From the NCBI GenBank assembly GCA_016199985.1, contig JACQFQ010000015.1, positions 1 through 64,000 on the forward strand: a DNA stretch of 64,000 nucleotides, read 5' to 3'. A program made the translations under genes and the position numbers. The notes beneath the pieces are model-generated. The model was given only the letters and a program-made list of their open reading frames with translations, had not been told where the DNA came from and searched no databases. This DNA comes from Verrucomicrobiota bacterium. GTDB lineage: Bacteria; Verrucomicrobiota; Verrucomicrobiia; Limisphaerales; UBA11320. Positions within the stretch are counted from its first letter, which is position 1, and every line of letters starts with the position of its first letter. Positions 1 to 7,624 of the stretch are shown here, piece by piece.

Positions 1-211
1 AGTCGTTCATCCACCAGCATGTACCACGCTGACGGGCTCGCAGACTAGGAGGTCGCTAAATCACCGCTTACAATCAAGAAAACAGCCGCTGGAGAAGAAG
101 ACCAAAACGAAGAAGGAAGAAGAGTCTTCGCACGAAGTCTCGAAGAAGATCACCGGGAAGAAGACGGAATTTCAAACCGCCAGCTTTCCGCCACTTTCAT
201 GCCGCCTGTGA
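1..211 (+). other. Left-edge sequence with a lysine-rich reading frame open from the window edge
   Basis: The frame starting at base 2 is open from the edge to a TGA at 209-211. Its second half is strongly charged (motifs KKTKTKKEEESS and KKITGKK), like the basic tail of a protein. The first 20 codons look less protein-like, and another frame closes with TAG at 46-48, so the tail of an upstream gene cannot be placed with certainty. I cannot assign a function. This stretch may be the end of a gene that begins outside the window or a decayed remnant beside the RHS module. Confidence 0.25.
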
Positions 212-459
212 CAAACTACACACTCGAAAAGATTTCCGAGTCAGAGCACAAAGCGGATGCGCCCCAGGATCGCCTCCAGCTTTTTTTCTCCACCCATGAT
301 GTGACGCTCTCCGGCTGGCGGCTGCGGGATTTTCTCCGGCTGCTCCGGGATGGCAAAGTGGCGGCGGTCAAAACCGGCGAGGCCCGCTACGTCAACCTGC
401 GCAGTGATGCGCCCTTCGTCGCCGAGATAAAAATTGCCGAGGTCAAAACCCACGAGTGA
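199..459 (+). CDS. Small hypothetical protein, 86 aa
   Basis: A short reading frame that I do not recognise. It begins MPPVTNYTLEKI and contains the segment LSGWRLRDFLRLLRDGKV, which could form an amphipathic helix, followed by a mixed strand-like C-terminal half. It has no signal peptide and no membrane segment. It lies convergent to the candidate immunity gene ending at 466, with only six bases between the stop codons. It starts inside the tail of the lysine-rich frame that crosses the left edge. No ribosome-binding site is obvious, so the start is uncertain. Its place at the end of a toxin/immunity stack makes an accessory role plausible, but this is inference. Confidence 0.4.
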   Translation: MPPVTNYTLEKISESEHKADAPQDRLQLFFSTHDVTLSGWRLRDFLRLLRDGKVAAVKTGEARYVNLRSDAPFVAEIKIAEVKTHE

Positions 460-465
460 ACCTGC

Positions 466-1008
466 TCAACCGAATGTTGAAGGAAACAGCTTAACCAAGT
501 CTTCGTCGGACAGTTCAGCATCGGCAGCGTTGAACAGCTTGATCAGGATCACGGCAAGGTGCTTGTAAACCGCTTCACAGGAGCCGATGGCTCCATGCGC
601 TGCACAGTTGATCGTGAGTTTGCCCGCCGGAAGCGTGTTCAATTCGCCTTTCACCAGATTCACTCCCGCCAGCACTGCTTGCGCATATTCAGCCGGAAGC
701 CCCACGCGTACCTCGTCGCCTTTTCCGGCAAGGTTGTCGGCAAACAACGATCCGTTTGCGGCAGCGATACTGACATCAATACTCAACTGCCCGGTTGTGC
801 CTGGCATCCACTGTCCCCCAAGCAACCCATACATGGAACGCGGGCCAAGTGGCACGAACACTTCGACTGCCGCCAGTTTCGGCCCGCTCTGTGATACGGA
901 CGCCGCGACTGTGTGCGTGAGAGTTTTTGTAGATGGATAAGCCGCGCTTGGAAGCTCTCCAATCCAGACTCGCGCTCGCCGGTATTTTCCAAGCTCTAAA
1001 GTCCTCAT
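466..1008 (-). CDS. Hypothetical protein, candidate immunity partner of the adjacent secreted toxin-like protein, 180 aa
   Basis: A 180-residue soluble protein without signal peptide or membrane segment; I recognise no family. Its ATG overlaps the TGA of the upstream gene in an ATGA arrangement at 1005-1008, so the two are almost certainly translated together. The upstream gene encodes a small secreted protein with a toxin-like C-terminal half. In RHS and other polymorphic-toxin loci the gene right behind a toxin is normally its immunity protein, and that is the basis for the proposal. The sequence is mixed alpha/beta with a long middle part rich in Ala, Gly and Leu. It could also be an unrelated cargo gene of the same module. 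Confidence 0.5.
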   Translation of the reverse strand: MRTLELGKYRRARVWIGELPSAAYPSTKTLTHTVAASVSQSGPKLAAVEVFVPLGPRSMYGLLGGQWMPGTTGQLSIDVSIAAANGSLFADNLAGKGDEVRVGLPAEYAQAVLAGVNLVKGELNTLPAGKLTINCAAHGAIGSCEAVYKHLAVILIKLFNAADAELSDEDLVKLFPSTFG

Positions 1009-1643
1009 GGTTTTGTCGGGAGGTTCCAGTAATTTCTCCAGGCATTGTTAAACAATCCCGGATTCGCTTGGATGACTTCGGGATGGTACAGGCTGAATGG
1101 AGACACCCCGTATTTCTCAATGGCGGCGGCGTGAGCAGCATCATAGCCGAGGCCACGTCCCATCATTGTAGCCTCCGACGCCTCATGAAGATAGAAGTTC
1201 GCATCCGCTCCCGTGACTTTTTGTCCGGCAGCAAAAGCATCGTTGAGACGCTGCAACATACCCGAATTTGCCGCGTCATTCCCAAATTGCCCTACGTGAC
1301 TCTCAACTAAATCGAGTCCTTTCTGAGAAAGTCGGATGCCTCCACCCTCTGCGGCAAGAAATTCAACGGATTTCGCGAAGAGGGTGCGCGAACTGAACGA
1401 TTGCTTCGCGCATTCATTCGCGGCGCACACTCCCACTCCGTCATAATCGAAAGTGCTTTTGGAAGAACCGTCGTAGTTAATGGGAGCTTGAATTCGTCGC
1501 TCATAGTCAAAGCTGAAAGCTCTGACTGATTGCACGCAATGAACAGCGCAAACTGGAATTCCCGCAGCCCCATTCGGCAGAACCAATGTTGTGAGGCCGC
1601 TCGCCATAAAGAGCCAGATTGAGAGCAGCTTTGACGCAAACAT
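1005..1643 (-). CDS. Small secreted protein with toxin-like C-terminal domain, 212 aa
   Basis: The N-terminus is a Sec-type signal peptide (Lys at residue 5, then a hydrophobic stretch to about residue 27 ending NGAAG). A Cys-containing middle part follows, and then a compact C-terminal domain from about residue 105. That domain has the motifs DANFYLHEASEA and YGVSPFSLYHPEVI, a layout I associate with the variable C-terminal toxin tips of RHS and CDI proteins, though I cannot name the family or activity. The gene sits after an RHS gene and its candidate immunity gene, and is ATGA-coupled to another small gene. It therefore resembles a displaced toxin cassette that has acquired its own export signal. 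His in LHE and in YHPE are candidate active-site residues. The toxin assignment is inference. Confidence 0.5.
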   Translation of the reverse strand: MFASKLLSIWLFMASGLTTLVLPNGAAGIPVCAVHCVQSVRAFSFDYERRIQAPINYDGSSKSTFDYDGVGVCAANECAKQSFSSRTLFAKSVEFLAAEGGGIRLSQKGLDLVESHVGQFGNDAANSGMLQRLNDAFAAGQKVTGADANFYLHEASEATMMGRGLGYDAAHAAAIEKYGVSPFSLYHPEVIQANPGLFNNAWRNYWNLPTKP

Positions 1644-1649
1644 ATTTCC

Positions 1650-2111
1650 TCATTTCAGCCAGTCGTATTTTTCTTTGATCTGGGTTTCCGATTCAGCGAT
1701 GAAACCGAATCCGCTGGCAATCGGGGGGCCGTCAAATTGCATCCATTGTGGCATCGGGATATCCAAATCGATCTTGATGGTTGGCCTGTTCTTGCCAATC
1801 CCCACATTATATTTCCCTGGATTGGTTGTTAAATCATACAAGTCTGTGCCTCGATCTCGGATGCAAAATGCCACCCACTCCTTATCCAACGGGTGGTTGG
1901 GTTCTTCAACCGTCCCTATTCCGCCTACTATTTTCCCGTCGTGGTATTGGAATTCGACAAGTTTGGCATGAAATGGGTGGGGCGTGTCTATTGCGCCCCC
2001 AGGTTGATCCGCACGTGCGTTCGGATCGATTCGACACCAGCCGTATCCCACTATCGGCAAAACAAATACGAGTTCACCTGTGTACTGAGTGCATGAATTT
2101 TCGAGTGGCAT
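1650..2111 (-). CDS. Hypothetical protein, candidate immunity protein for the RHS C-terminal tip, 153 aa
   Basis: The gene follows the RHS stop codon (2123-2125) after 11 bases. I chose the ATG at 2109-2111, giving the N-terminus MPLENSCTQYTG, because longer starts run back into the RHS coding sequence. The protein is small, beta-rich and aromatic, with no long hydrophobic segment, and ends IKEKYDWLK. No family is recognised. Its place directly behind the RHS gene, whose last 200 residues are a variable tip, is the standard position of a cognate immunity gene. The function is inferred from position only. Confidence 0.5.
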   Translation of the reverse strand: MPLENSCTQYTGELVFVLPIVGYGWCRIDPNARADQPGGAIDTPHPFHAKLVEFQYHDGKIVGGIGTVEEPNHPLDKEWVAFCIRDRGTDLYDLTTNPGKYNVGIGKNRPTIKIDLDIPMPQWMQFDGPPIASGFGFIAESETQIKEKYDWLK

Positions 2112-2122
2112 AAAAAGGAGTG

Positions 2123-5100
2123 TTAATTGCCACGAGGAACGGGTATTGGCGTCCCGACCGAACCTGGTGGCGTTGGCTTGATGACTTCCCACGAAGGAAT
2201 AGCATTGCGACTCGGCGTTCCGAGATCGATGAGCAAGTGATCAAGTGGGTTTTCCAAAGTCACAGGGTAAACATATTTTGGCGGCGGTACCCCGAGTTTT
2301 AGCATAGCCTCTTGGGCATTGAGATTACCAACGCTTGTTACTCCAGAGCCAACTTTTAACCCCTGACCTGCTGGTATTTCAGCTTGCGAGTAGTGGAAGA
2401 ACGTATTGGCAGCCCCTGCTTCCTCTGCGGCCCCTGCGACCTTGCACTTGACGGGCATAAGCACGGTGGCCAAATTGAGGACGTTCTTGACGCCGGTTCC
2501 GACTGCCGGATCGCCGGAACTCGCGCCAGCCCAATTGCCGAACGTGTCAATTGCCCAATCTATGGGGCTCAGCATCCTGCCGAGGGCATTATCTACAAAC
2601 GGAACGAAATTATAGAACCCGGACAGAAGGTTTTCCCACCACGCGTCCCCCATGAGATATGGTACGCTGCCAGCCGGGTGGAGGAGGCCGTCGGCGTCGC
2701 CGTACCAGTAGCTGAACTCCAGGCCCAGGGGATCGACACGGTTGATTGGGCTGTTGTTGACAAACCCATACAGATTGATCCCACCCCTTTCCTCAATGGG
2801 ATCTCTAGTTAGCCACCTTTGGAGATTGGGATCATAGAAGCGATATCCATAGTAGACAAGGCCACTATTGGGCTGAACCTCCTTCGAACTGAATCGGTAC
2901 CGGTTCACCTCTGCCATCGGTCCCACGCTTCCAATCTCGCTGCCAAATGGATCGTAAAGATACCTTGCCGCCACCTGTGCCCCGCGAGCTAGAACACTCA
3001 CGTTCCCTGCTCTGTCGGCATGGTAAACATATGTATCAGCGCTCACCCCTCCGGTAGTCATCGCCAGCAGTCCACCAATGCCACCTGCCCGATCTCGTGT
3101 TCCACCAAGATCCAATCCCTGGGTGTACGTTGCGGTCGGCAGGTTTTGCGCATTGCGCTCTTGCACCACCAACATCCCATCGTAAACAAATCGAGTCTCA
3201 TTGGTCTGCGTCCACTGTGCCCCATTGGCCGTGTATTCCTTCCTGATCCGCATCCGACCCAAGCCATCATAGACATAGTCCACCTTCCACTTCGTCGCCA
3301 CCTGAGCACTGACCAACTGGTTGGCATCGTCATAGCTCAGCGATCGCAATCCATCCGATGTGAGGTTCCCGTTGATGTCATAGTTAAAACTCAATGTTGT
3401 CGGCAGGCTGACCGTCACGCTCGTCGTCTGTGATCGACTCGGCGCACTGCCTTCTGTCGCGGTCGCAGACACCGTATCGTTTGCCCCCAAAGTGATGGGC
3501 GCCCCGGAAAAGGTCTTGTCTGAGTAGACTGTTGCGTTCCCGATCGACGCGCCATTGAGCTTCATGGACACCGTCGTTACCCCAGGACTTGCCATCCCAG
3601 ACGGAGTCACAGAAGCGCTCCGGTTCACCGTCGAGATTTGGTTGAGCGCGTTGTTGATCCCAAACACCGTCGTCTGCTGTCCACCCCCTGTCCCCAGACG
3701 TCGTGTGGTCAGGTTTCCTGGAGAGCCGTAGTCATAGCCATATTGCTCGTTGAGTCGCGCCGTTATCGTCGGGGACCCCCCGCTGGAAATATCACTGGCC
3801 GATGCCGTCTTCACTTGATTCTCGTTGTCGAACGTATACTGCGTCTCGACCTTGGCTCCGGTCGGAATGACCCCACCGGCTCGCTGGGCCACCATGGTCA
3901 GAGGTTGAATATAGTTTGCTGGCTGACCTAAGGGACTGTTGTTCACAGGGGTCACTGCCGGATACATGAAGCGATCCAAGACCGTCGCTCCGTTGAGCAG
4001 TTGGCTATCATCCACCCGTCCCTGTCCATCGTAGTGGCGAACGATCTGGTTGCCCCCCGGCAGCAAAATATTCTGAACCTGGCTGGGTATCCAACTCGCG
4101 GCGGTGATGTATTGATAGGTGAAGGAGCCAGCGGGTGATGACATATTCTGCAGCCGCCAATAGTTGTCATAGCCATAGCTCACCTTCCAATTCAGGCCAG
4201 CGGGTTGCTGCACTGTCATCGAATTGCACTGCAAACTCGTGTCATAGGTATACGACACTTGGTCATTGGCCCAGGGGCCATCCTCGCTGGCGAGCAACCC
4301 CGTTGTTGGATCGTACGAAAAGCCCGTAGTTCCCGACGCTCCATCCACCATGCTCAGCAACTGGTGGTTGTCGCTGTATGAGAAGGTCACGTCAGGCGAG
4401 TTGGGATAGTCGATTAGTTTCAGATCGCCGGTCTTCCCAAAATTGTAGGTGATGGTCTTCACGCCCGAGTTGCTCGGGAGGGTCGCTTGCACTTTCCACC
4501 CGTAGTTCGGATCGTTCACGAGGAGGTCCTGATACACGTACTGCGCTGCCTGGATCGTCGCTCCCGTATAGTCCAAAAACTTGCGACTTACTCTACCAAA
4601 CGCGTCATACTCCCACCGTGTCGTGTGGTTCCCGGTGTCGGTTAGATTCTCCAGATCTCCCGCAGCGGTATAGGTGAACGCAGTCACCTCACTCTGCCCG
4701 GGGCCCCACTGAAAGCGCACATTGCCCCTTTCATCACGGTCGTAGGTCGTGAGGATTCCGAACATGTTCGTGTAGCGTTTCAACCCCCGTGCGTCGTAGA
4801 CAAAGTCCTCATGCGCCGGAGTTGTCCAGCTGGGATCATTGTAATCTATCCGCATGAGCACCCCACAGACATCCGGTGTGTAGGTGCGCGCCACCTTGTT
4901 CCGATCCCAGGCGACTCGCAAGAAATTGTCGATGTCATACACCCACTGCCCTATCACGTCCGTTCCTTGTTTCAAGGTGCGAATATTCCCCTGTAAATCC
5001 CGCACCCATTTGACCTCCTTCTGCTGCGAATCGACCATCCGCTCCAACCGGTGGTGCCTGTCATAGAAGTGATCTGTCCAGGCAGCAGCACCCACGTCTC

Positions 5101-7591
5101 CCGCATAGCGACGCTTTACCTGGCCCTGCTTGTCATACTCGAAGGCCGAGATCTGTTGGGTGGCGCCCGACACCGGCTGCCTGACCTTCTCAATGAGCCC
5201 GCAATTGCATCGATCAAAGAACCAGTCCTTGCTCAAGGCGTCCCTGACCTGGGTCACGTTCCGAAGATTGTCGTAGAAGTAGGTCGTCGTGAGCCCATGC
5301 CGATCAAGCACCGTCTTGAGGTCCAACCGATCATAGGTGAGCGAGGAACTGGTTCCATCGGGATAGGAAACGCTCTTGAGTCGGTCCAGGGCGTCAAAAA
5401 CCTGGGTAGCAGTGAGTCCACGTGGATCTTGCAGCACTTGGATCTGTTTCTGACCCGTGCTGAGGTTGTAAGTCGTGGTCCACTCCGACACAAAAACCAG
5501 CGTCGGAGAGCCCGTGCTGACCTGACTCTCCGCAGTGATCTTGCTTAGGGGTCCAGGAAGCGTGGAGCCCGAAGGGGATAGGGTATCCTGGTAGTCCAAC
5601 GTAATCCGATAGTCTTTCTGCACCGAGGTGGTCGTTTTCAGCCTTCCGTAGGAGTCATAGGTGTAAGACTCGGTATACCCTTCACAGCTAGTTGTGCTGG
5701 TCACCTGATCGCCCCCCGGATTGAAAGTGAGATTCTTAGGCCCTTCTGGAACACCAGGGCAAATGGTCAGCAGCACTTTTCGCCGGTAATACTGGGCCCA
5801 AACCGGGACACAGGTTTGGTCGGCAGCGACCTGGACCTCATTCTCACGACGGATAGTCGTACCGATGACTCCGCCAACAGTATTCCTGTCCGTCTTGACA
5901 TAGTAGCTGTCCGCCACGCCATCGGAGCGAGTCGCCGTATAGGCCTTGAACCACTTCTGCGGGCTGTTTCCCAGGCCATAGGCAATGACGTTGCCATTGG
6001 CATCGGTGATCTTTCCCTCGTAATCATAGAAAATAAACCTGCCTGGAGTCGTCCCATCCGACGATCCGTCTTGCTCATACGAAAGGACAGGGGAGAGAAA
6101 CATCTCGTCCACGATGAGATTACCTCCTTGAACATCGCCGACAAGGTAGTGGTTGCGATGGGCCAACAGGTAGTCGGCTACGCTCAAGTCATCCGGGTTC
6201 CCGGTCGCCTGGAAGCCCGCACTGGTGTTCTTGTACTGAATTGGCCCCCAGTGGAAGCTGTTCTTGAGGTGGTTGCGCGTCGTCTCAAAGTGAACATCGG
6301 CTGTCGTGGCCGGAACGATGGGAATGTCAGCCGTCGGCACCGCGGAGGCCAGCAGAGCCTGATTCGATGTGTTGTCTCGGAAAGCGCTGTTCTCTCGATA
6401 GAGGAAGAGATGCTTTTCTTGGTTGGGGCCCGTTATCCCCAAGGACCGGTTGATAATGTAGGGAGATGCCGAGTCGTACTCGTAGTGCGTGTAGCCATCG
6501 GGCTGGACCTGCAAAACATTATGGATTCCGCCGTAGTTGAAGGTCGTTGTCCCATAGGGGGTCGTCATTTGGGAGACGAAGATATCCGTGTCCGTCGAGT
6601 TGGGTCGCGTGTAGAGCTGATAGACGAAGGAGCTTTGGAGCGCGGCCGCATCCGCGATGATTTGCAGCGCACCGGGCATCACGCCACCGACACCATAGTA
6701 GGATAGCGTGGCACTTCGACCAAAAGGAGTTTGGATTTTGGTGATCAGATTCGGATAGGTGGCATTGTTGTATTGAAGAGTCGTTCTGAGAGAGTTGGGA
6801 TCGCTTGAATCCTGGTCCGTGTCGTAGATCTCAACCAGTTTTGCAAAGGACCCATTGACGTCCCAGACGAACTTGTCCGCGCGACGACTCGGATAGATTT
6901 GCTTTGTCATCACCCAAATCTCAAATCCTCTGGCGGCCAAGTCCGCCAGCGGCCCTGTTAGCTGCGAATCGCTCAGAGGATAGCGTGTCGCAAAATCCCA
7001 CTGTCTTCCGTAGTCATCATAAACTGAGATGAGATTTGCCCCCACAGAGGTGTTCAACCCTGTAAAATAGTCCCTGCCTCCAGCGATGAGCTGGTTCACA
7101 ACTCCCTGCTCATCGTGGTGCCAATACTCAGTTACTCCGCTCAAGTTCAAACCTTTCACGATATACTGAACCTGATCCACAGCCCACTTCGGTCCAACAC
7201 CCGAAACAAATTGTGCCAGCCGATAGGGCCAGAGGTTTGGATCCTGCCGCTGACGATGGGTCAGACCGAAGCTCATCTGGTAGCCAGTGCTCGTGTCGTA
7301 GAACAACGGCGTGTCGTGAAGATGCAGATTTACGTAGGACTCGCTCACCGTCCAAGTTGGCATCCCTAGAGGACATCCTGTGGATTGACAGGCCCCACTG
7401 CTTTGACACGGCGGCTCAGCTTGCGGAAGTCCTTCCTTGCTTACGTTGCAACTGCTGCAATCTTTGGGGTCTCGCCCCGGTTTGGCGCAGACTTTCAGAA
7501 TGGCCCCTTGCATTGGGAGCGCCGACGCGAGGATGAGCCCCGCGAGAAGGACGAAACGAAGGTGGAGTCGATTTGGATTACATCGCTTCAT
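2123..7591 (-). CDS. RHS/YD-repeat secreted polymorphic toxin, about 1822 aa
   Basis: A very large secreted RHS protein. I start it at the ATG at 7589-7591, where a basic signal peptide begins (MKRCNPNRLHLRF); an in-frame ATG at 7624, directly after the stop of the upstream gene, would add 11 residues. After a Cys-rich segment come an N-terminal region with the motif MPTWTVSESYVNL and then many YD repeats (YDSYGRL, YDALGR-like) that form the RHS cocoon. The conserved core ends with NLYGFVNNSPINRVDPLGL, about 198 residues before the C-terminus. The last 90 residues, starting FFHYSQAEIPAGQGL, are the variable tip. They are faintly like ADP-ribosyltransferase-type tips such as TreTu, a weak impression. 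There is no PAAR domain, so export is probably by Sec rather than type VI. Confidence 0.85.
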   Translation of the reverse strand: MKRCNPNRLHLRFVLLAGLILASALPMQGAILKVCAKPGRDPKDCSSCNVSKEGLPQAEPPCQSSGACQSTGCPLGMPTWTVSESYVNLHLHDTPLFYDTSTGYQMSFGLTHRQRQDPNLWPYRLAQFVSGVGPKWAVDQVQYIVKGLNLSGVTEYWHHDEQGVVNQLIAGGRDYFTGLNTSVGANLISVYDDYGRQWDFATRYPLSDSQLTGPLADLAARGFEIWVMTKQIYPSRRADKFVWDVNGSFAKLVEIYDTDQDSSDPNSLRTTLQYNNATYPNLITKIQTPFGRSATLSYYGVGGVMPGALQIIADAAALQSSFVYQLYTRPNSTDTDIFVSQMTTPYGTTTFNYGGIHNVLQVQPDGYTHYEYDSASPYIINRSLGITGPNQEKHLFLYRENSAFRDNTSNQALLASAVPTADIPIVPATTADVHFETTRNHLKNSFHWGPIQYKNTSAGFQATGNPDDLSVADYLLAHRNHYLVGDVQGGNLIVDEMFLSPVLSYEQDGSSDGTTPGRFIFYDYEGKITDANGNVIAYGLGNSPQKWFKAYTATRSDGVADSYYVKTDRNTVGGVIGTTIRRENEVQVAADQTCVPVWAQYYRRKVLLTICPGVPEGPKNLTFNPGGDQVTSTTSCEGYTESYTYDSYGRLKTTTSVQKDYRITLDYQDTLSPSGSTLPGPLSKITAESQVSTGSPTLVFVSEWTTTYNLSTGQKQIQVLQDPRGLTATQVFDALDRLKSVSYPDGTSSSLTYDRLDLKTVLDRHGLTTTYFYDNLRNVTQVRDALSKDWFFDRCNCGLIEKVRQPVSGATQQISAFEYDKQGQVKRRYAGDVGAAAWTDHFYDRHHRLERMVDSQQKEVKWVRDLQGNIRTLKQGTDVIGQWVYDIDNFLRVAWDRNKVARTYTPDVCGVLMRIDYNDPSWTTPAHEDFVYDARGLKRYTNMFGILTTYDRDERGNVRFQWGPGQSEVTAFTYTAAGDLENLTDTGNHTTRWEYDAFGRVSRKFLDYTGATIQAAQYVYQDLLVNDPNYGWKVQATLPSNSGVKTITYNFGKTGDLKLIDYPNSPDVTFSYSDNHQLLSMVDGASGTTGFSYDPTTGLLASEDGPWANDQVSYTYDTSLQCNSMTVQQPAGLNWKVSYGYDNYWRLQNMSSPAGSFTYQYITAASWIPSQVQNILLPGGNQIVRHYDGQGRVDDSQLLNGATVLDRFMYPAVTPVNNSPLGQPANYIQPLTMVAQRAGGVIPTGAKVETQYTFDNENQVKTASASDISSGGSPTITARLNEQYGYDYGSPGNLTTRRLGTGGGQQTTVFGINNALNQISTVNRSASVTPSGMASPGVTTVSMKLNGASIGNATVYSDKTFSGAPITLGANDTVSATATEGSAPSRSQTTSVTVSLPTTLSFNYDINGNLTSDGLRSLSYDDANQLVSAQVATKWKVDYVYDGLGRMRIRKEYTANGAQWTQTNETRFVYDGMLVVQERNAQNLPTATYTQGLDLGGTRDRAGGIGGLLAMTTGGVSADTYVYHADRAGNVSVLARGAQVAARYLYDPFGSEIGSVGPMAEVNRYRFSSKEVQPNSGLVYYGYRFYDPNLQRWLTRDPIEERGGINLYGFVNNSPINRVDPLGLEFSYWYGDADGLLHPAGSVPYLMGDAWWENLLSGFYNFVPFVDNALGRMLSPIDWAIDTFGNWAGASSGDPAVGTGVKNVLNLATVLMPVKCKVAGAAEEAGAANTFFHYSQAEIPAGQGLKVGSGVTSVGNLNAQEAMLKLGVPPPKYVYPVTLENPLDHLLIDLGTPSRNAIPSWEVIKPTPPGSVGTPIPVPRGN

Positions 7592-7624
7592 AGCGTCAAA
7601 TGAGTGGAGTTCGCTTGGGCCCAT

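Noticed and set aside
2719..7000. Tandem DNA repeats in the RHS gene
   Set aside because: The repetition is at the protein level (YD repeats) with diverged codons; no DNA tandem array is seen.
7592..7624. 11-residue N-terminal extension of the RHS protein
   Set aside because: The ATG at 7624 touches the upstream stop and would be coupled, but the extension precedes a good basic signal peptide at 7591. Kept as an alternative only.
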